Below are positions 6,713 to 15,601 of a stretch of DNA of 64,000 nt, piece after piece; position 1 is the first letter of the stretch; the number at the start of each line of letters is the position of its first letter. The notes below the pieces were generated by a model. The model did no database searches, was not told the DNA's origin, and saw only the letters and a program-made list of their open reading frames with translations. This DNA is from Azospirillum sp. (GTDB lineage: Bacteria > Pseudomonadota > Alphaproteobacteria > Azospirillales > Azospirillaceae). A program made the translations under genes and the position numbers. The DNA lies in NCBI GenBank assembly GCA_027486405.1, contig JAIXPD010000085.1:1-64000 (forward strand), read 5' to 3'.

Positions 6713-8631
6713 CCGACCAGCGTGTCGAACGCGCCGGGCTGGCTGGACGCCGCCATGCGGATGGGGGCGTTGGCCGCGCCATACTGGTCGTACCCGCCGC
6801 GCCGCTCCACCAGTTCGAAGAAGAAACGGCCTTCGAACGGTCGGGTGTAGAGCTGGAAAAACTCCCCGTCCCCCTGACGGTCGTACAGGATGTTCAGGCG
6901 GGCCATCGTCGCCAATTGATCCTCGTCCAGGTCGAAACGGGCGGCGAGATCGTCGTAATAATTGGCCGGGATCGCCAGAATCTCCACGCCGTTGGCGCGC
7001 AAACGCTCCGCCGCCGCGAACAGGTCGGCGGTTTCCAAGGCGATGTGATGCACCCCCGCCCCCAGATAGGTCGACACCGACCGCGCGGCCCCGGTGTTGC
7101 GCCCGCTGGCGATGTTCAAGGGGAAACGCACGCGGCGGCGGCGGTCGGAAATCGCCCGGCTGCGCACCAGCCCAAAGGGGTCGGCCAGCGTGACGACCGG
7201 CTCCGGCTCCATGTCCAGCACCGCGCGGTGGAACAGAACGGCGGAATCGAGCGCGCCTTCCGGCAGCACCTGGGCAATGTGATCGATGCGGTGCGCGGTC
7301 GGCGTGGGGAGCGCGGCGATGGCCTCCAGCCGGAAATCGGTTTCGAAATCAATCGAGCCGTCGGCGCGGCGGCGGGTGAAATAGACCAGCTCGCCGCCCA
7401 CGGTGCGGATGCCGGGCAAGGACAGCTCGTTCGGGCCGACGCGCCCCTCGAAACGGTGGCAGCCAAAGGCTTCGGCCCGGCCCACCGCGCGCAGGGGATC
7501 GTCCACCTCATAGGCGATGGCGCAGACCGACGCGCCGTGCAGAAGGTAATAGGAATGGGCGGTGGAATGGGCCTCGGCGTTCAGGACGAAACGGATGTCG
7601 CCCATGCCGTACAGCTCCACCTCCTTGCTGCGATGGCGGCCCAGGCGGTGGAAGCCCAGGCGCAGCAGATCGGCGGCCAGCTTGGTTTGGGTGGCGTGGT
7701 TGACGGCGAACTCGACGAAGGCGACGCCGTCCAGCCGGGCCGGGGCGGGCGGGTCGAACAGCTCCACCCGGCGTGGCGTGGGGGGCTGGATGACGCTGTC
7801 CGCCCGCCGGGCGTCGGCCACCCGCCGCGCCTGTTCCTCCACATGCAGCAGGGAACGCATGGCGTCCTTGGCGGTCTGGCGGGTTGGGGCGCTGCGCAGG
7901 GCGTCGTTGAAGATCTCCAGCGACAGCGGACCGGTGTAGCCCGAACGCAGCACCGCGTCGGTGAAGCCGCCGACGTCGCGTTCCCCCTGCCCCGGCAGGC
8001 AGCGGTGGTGACGGCTGAGCATCAGCGTGGCCATGTCCAAACGCGGCGCGTCGGCCAGTTGGACGAAGAAAATCCGCTCGCCCGGCAGATCGGCGATGCC
8101 GCTCCAGTCGTGGGGCAGCGCCAGCGTGTGGAAGCTGTCGAGGATCAGGCCGAGATGGGGGTGGTCGGCGCGCTCCACGATGCGCCACGCGCGATCGAAG
8201 GTGGAGACATGAGTTCCCCAGGCCAACGCCTCATAGCCCAGCCGCAGGCCGCGCGCCCCAGCCCGTTCGGCCATCGCCCACAGCTGTTCGGCAGCCAGCC
8301 CGTCGTCGTCGATGGCGTCGGGTTCGACGTTCGAACAGACGAGCATCAGCGGCGCGCCCAGCTCCTCCATCAGGTCCAGCTTGCGGTCCAGGCGGCGCAA
8401 CACCCGCTCGAACCCGGCGCGGTCCACCCCCTCGGCGTTGCGGAAGGGCTGGAACAGCTCGATGGTCAGGCCCAGATCGGCGGCCATGTCGCGGATGTCG
8501 CGCGGACGACCGGGAAAGCCGGTCAGATCCGGTTCGAAAATCTCCACGCCGTCAAAGCGGGCCGCCGCGATGGCTTCCAGCTTTTCCGGCAGCGTGCCGC
8601 TGAGCGACACCGTGGCGATGGACCGACGCAT
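6709..8631 (-). CDS. quiC: 3-dehydroshikimate dehydratase, two-domain (TIM barrel plus HPPD-like)
   Basis: The 640-residue protein has an N-terminal sugar-phosphate isomerase/epimerase-type TIM barrel (about 1-280) with metal-ligand contexts LGYEALAWG, GLILDSFHTLAL, FVQLADAP and LSLEIFND. The C-terminal half (about 300-630) has two VOC/HPPD-like modules: HIAQVLPEG, GVHHIALETADL and the closing EGRFFFELVERRGGYDQYG. This fusion is the architecture of QuiC1-type dehydratases, which convert 3-dehydroshikimate to protocatechuate. It is the first gene of the leftward operon with a strong ribosome site (GGGGGAGG). No pca ring-cleavage genes are in the window; the protocatechuate must be degraded elsewhere. 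Confidence 0.9.
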   Translation of the reverse strand: MRRSIATVSLSGTLPEKLEAIAAARFDGVEIFEPDLTGFPGRPRDIRDMAADLGLTIELFQPFRNAEGVDRAGFERVLRRLDRKLDLMEELGAPLMLVCSNVEPDAIDDDGLAAEQLWAMAERAGARGLRLGYEALAWGTHVSTFDRAWRIVERADHPHLGLILDSFHTLALPHDWSGIADLPGERIFFVQLADAPRLDMATLMLSRHHRCLPGQGERDVGGFTDAVLRSGYTGPLSLEIFNDALRSAPTRQTAKDAMRSLLHVEEQARRVADARRADSVIQPPTPRRVELFDPPAPARLDGVAFVEFAVNHATQTKLAADLLRLGFHRLGRHRSKEVELYGMGDIRFVLNAEAHSTAHSYYLLHGASVCAIAYEVDDPLRAVGRAEAFGCHRFEGRVGPNELSLPGIRTVGGELVYFTRRRADGSIDFETDFRLEAIAALPTPTAHRIDHIAQVLPEGALDSAVLFHRAVLDMEPEPVVTLADPFGLVRSRAISDRRRRVRFPLNIASGRNTGAARSVSTYLGAGVHHIALETADLFAAAERLRANGVEILAIPANYYDDLAARFDLDEDQLATMARLNILYDRQGDGEFFQLYTRPFEGRFFFELVERRGGYDQYGAANAPIRMAASSQPGAFDTLVG

Positions 8632-8718
8632 GCCCCGACCTCCCCCTGGCGGGCCGTGTTGGCCCGTTCATGAGGGCGCAGTATCGAGACGAAACCATCC
8701 GCCGGATAGCTGCCGGGC

Positions 8719-8745
8719 GTCACATTGCGATGTGACGAAAGTCAC
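8719..8745. promoter_or_regulatory. triple GTCAC/GTGAC half-site array upstream of quiC
   Basis: GTCACATTGCGATGTGAC (8719-8736) is a perfect palindrome with 7-bp arms, and its right arm also forms GTGACGAAAGTCAC (8732-8745) with a third half-site. The array sits about 90 bases upstream of the quiC start. It looks like an operator for a dimeric regulator of the quinate/shikimate operon. No regulator gene lies next to it, and the family that binds it cannot be named from the sequence. Confidence 0.55.
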
Positions 8746-8778
8746 TAATCCAAATCATTTGCGCCACAAGCGGTGTCG

Positions 8779-8804
8779 GCGGGGGCGACCGCGAGCGCCC
8801 CCGC
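8779..8804 (-). terminator. GC-rich hairpin downstream of the binding-protein gene
   Basis: GCGGGGGCG (8779-8787) and CGCCCCCGC (8796-8804) form a perfect 9-bp stem with an eight-base loop, 31 bases beyond the stop of the 8836-9903 gene on the minus strand. No T-run follows, so it is at best a weak intrinsic terminator or an mRNA 3'-end stabiliser for the 8836-15518 operon. Confidence 0.4.
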
Positions 8805-8835
8805 TGGCGATCGGATCAGGTCACGGCCGCTCCGA

Positions 8836-9903
8836 TCAGCGTTCGATTTCCTTGTTCCAGCGCTGGTTCCAATCCGGGCGCTTCTCGTTGATGACGTCCC
8901 AATCCACCGTGTTGGCGGTTTTCATGTAACCCTGGAACTTGGCCATGGCGTCGGCGACCTCCGCCGGGGCCGAAACCTTGGTGTTGGACGGGATCTGCGC
9001 GCCGAACTTCAGGGCGGCGAGCTGCGCCTCCTGGCCCAGCAGATAGGCGGCCAGCTTCTGCGCGGCGGCGTTGTCCGGGTTCTTGTTGGCCACGCACTGC
9101 CCGACCATCAGCACGGCGGAGCCTTCCTTGGGCTGGGCGTATTCGACCGGGATGCCCTTTTCCTTCAGGCTGCCGACGCCGGTCGGGGTCAACGGGAAAA
9201 TCGCCGCTTCGCCGGTTTGCACCATCTCGGCGATCTTGGCGGAGCTGGGGATGTATTCCAGAATGTTCGGGCCGATGGTCTTGCGCCAGGTGGTGAAGCC
9301 CGGCTCGACGTTGGCCTCGGTCCCGCCCTGGATGCGGTTGTACATCAGAAAGGCGTGCAGACCGAACGTGCTGCTGGCCGCCGATTGCACGACCACCTTG
9401 CCCTTGTATTTGGGATCGGCCAAATCCATCCAGGAGGTCGGGGCGGCCCAGCCCTTTTCATCGAACATCTTCTTGTTGTAGGCCAGCCCGGTCATGCCCA
9501 TGTTGACGCCGACCGCCATGTCCCCCTTCATGCGGGCGGACGGATAGACCTCGTCCAGCACCGGCGACGGTTCGGTCTTCTGGCACAGCCCCATGCCGAT
9601 GGCCCGGTACATCAGCCCATCGTCGAGAAAGACGACGTGCATCTGCGGGTTGTCCTTTTGCGCCTGAAGCTTGGCCAGGATGTCCGACGAAGTCCCCGGA
9701 ACCACCACGACCTTGATGCCCGTGGCCTTTTCAAAGCCGGGGAAGACGTTCTCGGTGTAGGTCTTCTCCATCGTGCCGCCGTTCATGCCGATGTAGACCG
9801 TCTTGGTCTGCGCGGCGGCGGGCGACGTGGCGGCCAGACCGGCGGCCAGAGCGATGGCGGCGACGGCAAGGCCGGTGCGGGGCAGCGAACGCGGGGTGGG
9901 CAT
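8836..9903 (-). CDS. ABC transporter substrate-binding protein, PotD/spermidine-putrescine class
   Basis: A 355-residue protein with a signal peptide (GLAVAAIALAAGLAATSPAAAQ, mature near residue 32) and a type II solute-binding fold: NVFPGFEKATGIKVVVVPGTSSDILAKL, MTGLAYNKKMF, APTSWMDLADPKYKGKV and IPSSAKIAEMVQTGEAAI. This family (SBP_bac_6/8) serves polyamine, opine, Fe(III) and phosphonate importers. The ribosome site AGGAGG is six bases before the ATG at 9903. It is the last gene of an operon whose first three encode the matching ATPase and permeases. The ligand is unknown; the co-encoded amine/imino-acid oxidase suggests an opine, hydroxyproline-like or polyamine-derived compound. Confidence 0.85.
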   Translation of the reverse strand: MPTPRSLPRTGLAVAAIALAAGLAATSPAAAQTKTVYIGMNGGTMEKTYTENVFPGFEKATGIKVVVVPGTSSDILAKLQAQKDNPQMHVVFLDDGLMYRAIGMGLCQKTEPSPVLDEVYPSARMKGDMAVGVNMGMTGLAYNKKMFDEKGWAAPTSWMDLADPKYKGKVVVQSAASSTFGLHAFLMYNRIQGGTEANVEPGFTTWRKTIGPNILEYIPSSAKIAEMVQTGEAAIFPLTPTGVGSLKEKGIPVEYAQPKEGSAVLMVGQCVANKNPDNAAAQKLAAYLLGQEAQLAALKFGAQIPSNTKVSAPAEVADAMAKFQGYMKTANTVDWDVINEKRPDWNQRWNKEIER

Positions 9904-9932
9904 GACGGTCCTCCTGGTTGGGTGGCGAAACG

Positions 9933-11051
9933 TTATGGGGTGGGCGGGAAACGGTCGATGCGGAAGGCGTCCAGCGGGGCCGTGCTGCGGCCGTCGCGGA
10001 CCAGTTCGGCCAGCGCCTCCCCCACCGCCGGGCCGATCTGGAACCCGGCACCGGAAAAACCGAAGGCGTGGAACAGGTTGGGGGTGGTGCGGCTGGGGCC
10101 GATGATCGGGTTGCGGTCGGGCGTGTAGCCCTCCACCCCGGTCCAGCAGCGGATGACGTAGGCCTTGGCGATCTGGGGAAACAGCTCCGCCGCGTCGCGC
10201 ATCAGGGTCAGCACCGCGTCGCGCTGCGGCCGGGCGCGGTCGGGGTCGAGCGCGAAGCCGCGCCCCCCACCCACCACCATGTTGCCGCGCGGCACCTGCC
10301 GCCCATAGACCCCGCCGCCCTCGACCCCGATGTTGACGTCCAGAAAACGCGGCAGCGGTTCGGTGACGGCCATGTTGGGGTGCAGGGATTCCAGCGGAAC
10401 CGGTTCGTCGAAGGCGGCGGCGATGCGGTGCGACCACGCGCCCGCTGTGTTCAGCAGCACGCGCGCCCGCACCTCCAGCGCGTCGCCGCTGACCAGCACA
10501 AAGCGGTCGCCGTCGCGCCACACCCGGTCCACCGGGGTCTGCTCGCGCAGGATGGCCCCGCGCGCCGCCGCCGCGCGGGCGAAGGCGGGGGAGACCAGAC
10601 GCGGGTTCGCGTGCCCGTCCTCGGGACACAGGGAGCCGCCGACGGCGCGGTCGCCCAGGGCCGGAAAGCGGCGGCGGAAGGCGTCCCCGGCGATGATCTC
10701 CAGATCCAGCCCGAACCCGGCGCTGCGCTCCTTGTAGGCGATCAGGGATCCCAGATCAGCGTCGCTGCGCGCCAGCTTGAGATGGCCGGAGCGGATGTAT
10801 TCGGCGTCGGTCCCCAGCAGTTCCGGCAGGCGACCCCAGATCGCGTGCGCCCGCTGCGACAGCGGCAGTTGCTCCAGCGGGCGGCCCTGACGCCGAACCC
10901 CGCCGAAATTGACGCCGCTGGCCTTGGCCCCGCACCAATCGCGCTCCATCAGGGTGACGGAAAAGCCCATCTGACGCAGGAACAGGGCGGCGGACCCGCC
11001 GACGATGCCGCCGCCGACGATGGCGACGTCGCAATGGATGCGCTCCGTCAC
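9933..11051 (-). CDS. FAD-dependent amine/imino-acid oxidoreductase, HcnC/DadA-like subunit
   Basis: A 372-residue DAO-family flavoprotein. The N-terminal FAD motif is DVAIVGGGIVGGSAALFL, the second strand ends in MERD, and the C-terminal FAD-contact region is FGFSGAGFQIGPAVGEALAEL. The GTG start at 11051 overlaps the stop of the upstream gene (GTGA), so the two are translationally coupled. Homologous catalytic subunits occur in hydrogen cyanide synthase (HcnC), opine oxidases and hydroxyproline dehydrogenases, always with a HcnB-like partner. Here it most likely oxidises an amine or imino acid imported by the flanking transporter. Cyanide production is not implied, since many homologs have other substrates. 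Confidence 0.85.
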   Translation of the reverse strand: MTERIHCDVAIVGGGIVGGSAALFLRQMGFSVTLMERDWCGAKASGVNFGGVRRQGRPLEQLPLSQRAHAIWGRLPELLGTDAEYIRSGHLKLARSDADLGSLIAYKERSAGFGLDLEIIAGDAFRRRFPALGDRAVGGSLCPEDGHANPRLVSPAFARAAAARGAILREQTPVDRVWRDGDRFVLVSGDALEVRARVLLNTAGAWSHRIAAAFDEPVPLESLHPNMAVTEPLPRFLDVNIGVEGGGVYGRQVPRGNMVVGGGRGFALDPDRARPQRDAVLTLMRDAAELFPQIAKAYVIRCWTGVEGYTPDRNPIIGPSRTTPNLFHAFGFSGAGFQIGPAVGEALAELVRDGRSTAPLDAFRIDRFPPTP

Positions 11052-12430
11052 GGCGTGGCCTCCTGCACCGGGGTGGCGGCGATGGGAAGGGGTTTGATCG
11101 GCGGTTGTGCCCGCAAACGCCCGACCTCGCCCGGCCCGACGCCCAGGGCACCGGCCAACAGCTCGACGGCGGCGGCACCGCAGACACGGCCCTGGCACCG
11201 GCCCATGCCGACGCGGGTCAACGCCTTGGCGCGGTTGATCTCACGCGCCTCGCCACGTTGGCCGACCCCGCGCAGGATTCCGGCGCTGACGCCCTCGCAC
11301 CGGCACAGCATCAGATCGTCGGGGATGGTCGCGGCCCAATCCTGCGGAAAGGGGAAGGCGGCGTTGAGCGCCCGGCGGAAGGCGGCGACGCGGGCCAGAC
11401 GGCGATCCAGCCATGCGGCCCTTGCGGCATCAACCGGCAGACCGGCGTCCTCCAGCGCGGCGAGCGCCGCGCGCTCCCCCGCCAGTTCCGCCGCGTCGGC
11501 CCCGGCGATGCCACCGCCGTCGCCCGCGATGCAGAGGCCGGGAACGGAGGTCCGCCCTGCCGCGTCCCGCACCGGCAACCACGCCCGATCCATCGGATCA
11601 AAGCGGAAGGCGCAACCCGCCAGATCGGCGAGTTGGGTTTCGGAGCGCAAACCAAGGCCGAAGGCCACCGCGTCGCAGTCCACCGCGATCTCATCCGCGC
11701 GATGGCGAACGCGCAGGGCGCGCACCCTGCCCTCCCCCTCCACCGCGATGGGACGGATTCCGTGATGCACCGGCACGCCGTGCAACCGCAGCCAACCGAC
11801 CAGCGCCAGCCCTTTGGCCAACGTCACCGGATCGCGCAGCATCCCCGGCAGGGCGCGGGCCTGGGCCGATTGCGGCGTGGTGTCGAACACCCCCGCCACC
11901 TCGACCCCGGCCTTGAGATACTGGCAGGCGACCAGATAGAGCAGCGGCCCGGTGCCGAGAAAGGCGACGCGCCGCCCGATGGCGCAGCCCTGGAACTTCA
12001 AGGCCACCTGCGAGCCACCCAGGGTGAAGACGCCGGGCAGCGTCCAACCGGGAAAGGGCAGAACCCGGTCGGTCGCACCGGTCGCCAGAATCAGCGGGCC
12101 ATAAGGGACCGTGTCCGTCACCCCGTCGCGCAGCAGATCGAGCGCGCCGCTCTCGCAATTCCACACCAGCGTGCGCGGGCGGTAATCCACGCGGTCGCGG
12201 ATCCGGTCCAGGGCGCGATGCACGGCGTCGGCCTTGGCCGCTTCCGTGCCGTAGAGCGCCGTTTTCGGGCGGCTGAAGCCACCATCGGGCGGCTGGCGGT
12301 AGATCTGGCCGCCGCCGCGCGCGGCCTCGTCGATCAACACCGGACGCAAACCGGCGGCGACGAGAGCCTCCGCCGCGCGGATGCCCGCCGGACCGGCCCC
12401 GACGATGACGGGCGACAGGGGGCGGCTCAC
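11048..12430 (-). CDS. FAD/NAD-binding oxidoreductase with BFD-like [2Fe-2S] domain, HcnB/OoxA-like
   Basis: The 460-residue protein has an N-terminal FAD motif (VIVGAGPAGIRAAEAL), GGGQIYRQ, a second nucleotide motif (RRVAFLGTGPLLYLVACQYL) and LILATGATDRVLPFPGW, typical of pyridine nucleotide-disulphide-type reductases. Near residue 380 it carries CRCEGV and a downstream GRCQGRVCG, the four-cysteine BFD-like [2Fe-2S] module. This matches the B/A subunits of HcnABC and opine oxidase complexes that pass electrons from the catalytic subunit. The GTG start at 12430 overlaps the stop of the ferredoxin-like gene (GTGA). Confidence 0.87.
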   Translation of the reverse strand: MSRPLSPVIVGAGPAGIRAAEALVAAGLRPVLIDEAARGGGQIYRQPPDGGFSRPKTALYGTEAAKADAVHRALDRIRDRVDYRPRTLVWNCESGALDLLRDGVTDTVPYGPLILATGATDRVLPFPGWTLPGVFTLGGSQVALKFQGCAIGRRVAFLGTGPLLYLVACQYLKAGVEVAGVFDTTPQSAQARALPGMLRDPVTLAKGLALVGWLRLHGVPVHHGIRPIAVEGEGRVRALRVRHRADEIAVDCDAVAFGLGLRSETQLADLAGCAFRFDPMDRAWLPVRDAAGRTSVPGLCIAGDGGGIAGADAAELAGERAALAALEDAGLPVDAARAAWLDRRLARVAAFRRALNAAFPFPQDWAATIPDDLMLCRCEGVSAGILRGVGQRGEAREINRAKALTRVGMGRCQGRVCGAAAVELLAGALGVGPGEVGRLRAQPPIKPLPIAATPVQEATP

Positions 12431-12738
12431 GGCTGCCCCTCCCCGTCCGCAGCGGTCCATTCGCTGGCGCTGACCAGCCGCATGCCCTCGGCGATGAAGG
12501 TGCCGCAGGCGCGCAGCCGGTCGCCCTCCTCCGTCCGCACCCAACAATCCTGACAGGCCCCCATCAGGCAGAAACCGGCGCGCGGGCTGTCAGCGAACTC
12601 CGACCGGCGCAGGTGATCGCCGTTGGTCAGCATGGCGGTCAGGATGGTGTCGCCCTCCAACGCCTCGACCGGACGGCCGTCGAGCGTGAAGCGGACCACA
12701 GGGCGGCCCTGCTCGGCCACGCGCTGCAACAAAGCCAT
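12427..12738 (-). CDS. [2Fe-2S] ferredoxin-like small subunit, HcnA-like
   Basis: A 103-residue protein with VRFTLDGRPVEALEGDTILTAMLTNG and the cysteine cluster GFCLMGACQDCWV plus a later RACGTF, the layout of the plant-type [2Fe-2S] small subunits found with HcnB/HcnC and sarcosine- or opine-oxidase-like enzymes. It completes a three-subunit membrane-associated or soluble dehydrogenase with the next two genes. It starts 26 bases downstream of the permease gene. Confidence 0.87.
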   Translation of the reverse strand: MALLQRVAEQGRPVVRFTLDGRPVEALEGDTILTAMLTNGDHLRRSEFADSPRAGFCLMGACQDCWVRTEEGDRLRACGTFIAEGMRLVSASEWTAADGEGQP

Positions 12739-12764
12739 GATGGTGCCCTTCTCGCGACTGGGGA

Positions 12765-13559
12765 TCAGTGCTGGCCGACCAGGATCCGGTCCAGGCCATA
12801 GACACGGTCGAGCAGCAGAACGGCCACCGCCGTGATGCCGACGATGATCGCCGACACCGCCGCCATCATCGGGTCGATGGATTCGGTGGCGTACATGTAC
12901 ATCCGCACCGGCAACGTCACCGTGGACGGCGAGGTGATGAAGATGGACATGGTCAGCTCGTCAAAGCTGTTGATGAAGGCGATCAGCCAGCCGCCGGTGA
13001 CGCCGGGCAGGATCATCGGCAGGGTGACGCGGCGGAACACCGTCGCCTCGCTCGCCCCCAGCGAATAGGCCGCCTGCTCGACGCTGCGGTCGAAGCCGGT
13101 GATGGCGGCGATCAGCAGGCGCATGACATAGGGGGTGACGATGACGATGTGCGCCGCCACCAGCCAACCAAAGCTTCCCGTCGCCCCGACCAGCGCGAAC
13201 AGCCGCAGCATCGCCACGCCCAACACCAGATGCGGGATGATGAGCGGCGACAGGAACAGCGCGTTCAGGAAACCGCGCCCGCGAAACTCCCAGCGGGTGA
13301 TCGCCAAGGCCGCCGGAACCGCCAGCACCACCGCCAGCGTCGCCGACAGCAGGGCCAGCCACAGGCTGTTCCAAAAGGATTGAACGAAATCGGGGTGGCG
13401 GAACACCGCCTCGAACCAGCGCAGCGACAGGCCGCGCGTGGGCAACGACAGCGTGTTTTCCGGGGTGAAGGCGACCAGGCAGACGATCGCCAACGGGGCC
13501 AGCATGAACAGCACGACCAGGCTGTGAAAGATCAGGGCGATGGGTCCGTTGCGGGTCAT
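12765..13559 (-). CDS. ABC transporter permease, PotC-like
   Basis: A 264-residue inner-membrane protein with six predicted segments and the binding-protein-dependent transport EAA loop EQAAYSLGASEATVFRRVTLPMILPG near residue 170. The end TIYMYAT-like region and FINSFDELTMSIFI match PotC/permease II of spermidine-putrescine class importers. It lies eight bases after the companion permease and 26 before the ferredoxin gene, so one transcript is likely. Confidence 0.88.
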   Translation of the reverse strand: MTRNGPIALIFHSLVVLFMLAPLAIVCLVAFTPENTLSLPTRGLSLRWFEAVFRHPDFVQSFWNSLWLALLSATLAVVLAVPAALAITRWEFRGRGFLNALFLSPLIIPHLVLGVAMLRLFALVGATGSFGWLVAAHIVIVTPYVMRLLIAAITGFDRSVEQAAYSLGASEATVFRRVTLPMILPGVTGGWLIAFINSFDELTMSIFITSPSTVTLPVRMYMYATESIDPMMAAVSAIIVGITAVAVLLLDRVYGLDRILVGQH

Positions 13560-13566
13560 GATGGCC

Positions 13567-14427
13567 TCACCCCAGTCGGCGGCGGTAATGACCTTCCACC
13601 ACGCGGTGATAGGTCAGCATGACGATGAGATTGGCCGCCAGCAGCAGGACGGCGACCGCCGCCCCCATCGGCCAATTGAGATCGCTGAGATACTGGTCGT
13701 AGACGATGGTCGCGACCATCTTCAGCCGCCGCCCGCCCAACAGGCCGGGGATGGCGAAGGCGCTGGCGCTGAGACCGAAGACGATCAGGCTGCCCGACAG
13801 GATGCCCGGCAGGATTTGCGGGGCGACCACCCGGACGATCGCCGTGGCGCGCGACGCACCGAAGGACAACGCCGCCTGTTCCACCGCCGGATCGAGCTTT
13901 TGCAGGGAGGTCCAGACCGGGATGACCATGAAGGGCAGCATCACATGGACCAGCGCGACGATGACCGTGCCCTCGTTGTAGAGCAGGCGCATCCGGCCAA
14001 AGCCCAGCGCCATCAGCACCGCGTTCACCGGCCCCTCCGGCCCCAGCAGCATGCTCCAGCCAAAGGCGCGAACCACCACCGACACCAGCAGCGGGGCCAG
14101 CACCACCAGCAGGAACACCGACCGCCACGGGTTGCGCATCCGGCTGAGGATGTAGGCCTCCGGCACGCCGATCACCACGCAGATGGCGGTGGCCAGCGCC
14201 GCCACGCGGAAGGTCCGCAGGAAAATTTCCAAATAGTAGCTGTCGCTCAACACCGCCGCGTAATGCGCGACCGTAAAACCATGGGTGCGCCCGGTCGCGT
14301 GCTCGAACTCGTTGAAGGACAGCAGCGCCGTCAGCACCAGCGGCGTCAGGATCAGCGCGCCGAACAGCAGCGCGGCGGGGGCCGACAGGATCAGCGGCGT
14401 CGGCAACCGGGCGGGGGCGGCGCTCAT
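13567..14427 (-). CDS. ABC transporter permease, PotB-like
   Basis: A 286-residue protein with six membrane segments. The EAA loop EQAALSFGASRATAIVRVVAPQILPG near residue 190 couples it to the ATPase, and FGLSASAFAIPGLLGG is typical of PotB-class permeases. ATG at 14427 overlaps the ATPase stop (TGATG). It forms a heterodimeric pore with the following permease. Confidence 0.88.
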   Translation of the reverse strand: MSAAPARLPTPLILSAPAALLFGALILTPLVLTALLSFNEFEHATGRTHGFTVAHYAAVLSDSYYLEIFLRTFRVAALATAICVVIGVPEAYILSRMRNPWRSVFLLVVLAPLLVSVVVRAFGWSMLLGPEGPVNAVLMALGFGRMRLLYNEGTVIVALVHVMLPFMVIPVWTSLQKLDPAVEQAALSFGASRATAIVRVVAPQILPGILSGSLIVFGLSASAFAIPGLLGGRRLKMVATIVYDQYLSDLNWPMGAAVAVLLLAANLIVMLTYHRVVEGHYRRRLG

Positions 14428-15518
14428 CAATGCGCCTCCAGCGTCGGATCGGGGGCCTCGGCCAGACGGCCGCGATGGACGCGGACGACCGAGGGAGTCC
14501 AATCCAGCCCCACCGGCTCGCCGGTGTCCAGCGGCGCGGACCCGTCGTTCGGCGTCACCGCCATCAGCGTGCCCAGCGGCCCGTCGATGTGGTAGAGCCA
14601 TTGACTGCCCAGGAAATAACGCTCCGCCACCCGTCCGGGCAAACGGCCAAGACCCGTGCCGGTCAGGCGCAGCTTTTCCGGGCGGATGCACAGCGTCACC
14701 GTGTCGCCGCGCACCAGCGCCCCGGCGTCGATCTCCACCGGAACCCCGCCCAGCGACACTGTGGCGGCGCGGTCGTTCACCGCCTGCACCGTGCCGGGCA
14801 GCAGGTTGGTCTTGCCGACGAAGCGGGAGATGAACTCCGTCTCCGGGTGTTCATAGATGCGGTAGGGCTGGTCGATCTGGGTGATGCGCCCGCTTTCCAT
14901 CACCACCACGCGGTCGCTGATGGAAAAGGCTTCGGCCTGATCGTGCGTGACCATCACCGTGGTGGTCCCGACCTTGCGCTGGATGTCGCGCAGCTCGAAC
15001 TGCATGGCCTCGCGCAGTTTGGCATCCAGGTTGGACAGCGGCTCGTCGAGCAGCAGCACCGGCGGGCGGATGACGATGGCGCGGGCGAGCGCCACGCGCT
15101 GGCGCTGGCCGCCCGACAATTCGCGCGGATACCGCCCGGCGTAGGCCGCCAGATGCACCAGCTCCAACGCCTCCTCCACCCGAGGGCGGCGGTCGCTTTT
15201 GGGAACGCGCTGCATCTCCAACCCGAAGCTGACGTTGTCGAACACCGTCATGTGCGGGAACAGCGCGTAGCTCTGGAACACGATGCCCAGGCCGCGCGAA
15301 TTCGCCTTGGCGTGGGTGATGTCGCGTCCGTCCAGCCGGATGGTCCCGGAGGTTGGTTCCACGAACCCGGCGATCATCTGGAGCGTCGTCGTCTTGCCGC
15401 AGCCCGACGGCCCCAGCAAGGAGACGAATTCGCCCTTTTCGACCGACAGGGTGACGTCGCTCACGGCGTTCAGCGTGCCGTAGCTCTTGGTGATGTCTTT
15501 CAATTCGAGGAACGACAC
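14427..15518 (-). CDS. ABC transporter ATPase, PotA-like
   Basis: A 363-residue ATPase with Walker A (GPSGCGKT), Q-loop VFQSYALFPHMTV, signature LSGGQRQRVALARA, Walker B VLLLDEPLSNLD, and an H-loop in VMVTHDQAEAF. A C-terminal TOBE/OB regulatory domain (about 240-350) contains TVTLCIRPEKLRL. This is the PotA/CysA/MalK subclass. It is the first gene of the operon and faces the IclR gene across a 173-base divergent promoter region. Confidence 0.9.
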   Translation of the reverse strand: MSFLELKDITKSYGTLNAVSDVTLSVEKGEFVSLLGPSGCGKTTTLQMIAGFVEPTSGTIRLDGRDITHAKANSRGLGIVFQSYALFPHMTVFDNVSFGLEMQRVPKSDRRPRVEEALELVHLAAYAGRYPRELSGGQRQRVALARAIVIRPPVLLLDEPLSNLDAKLREAMQFELRDIQRKVGTTTVMVTHDQAEAFSISDRVVVMESGRITQIDQPYRIYEHPETEFISRFVGKTNLLPGTVQAVNDRAATVSLGGVPVEIDAGALVRGDTVTLCIRPEKLRLTGTGLGRLPGRVAERYFLGSQWLYHIDGPLGTLMAVTPNDGSAPLDTGEPVGLDWTPSVVRVHRGRLAEAPDPTLEAH

Positions 15519-15601
15519 CGGGGCTTCTCCCTCTTGGTCCGTTGGGCCTCACCTGTTGAAGCTGATGGTTCCGTGTGTGACCGTTTGGCGTCAACGGACT
15601 T

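Noticed and set aside
9933..12738. Hydrogen cyanide synthase hcnABC
   Set aside because: The three-subunit architecture is shared with opine and hydroxyproline oxidases, and the operon contains an organic-amine-type importer; cyanide synthesis cannot be claimed.
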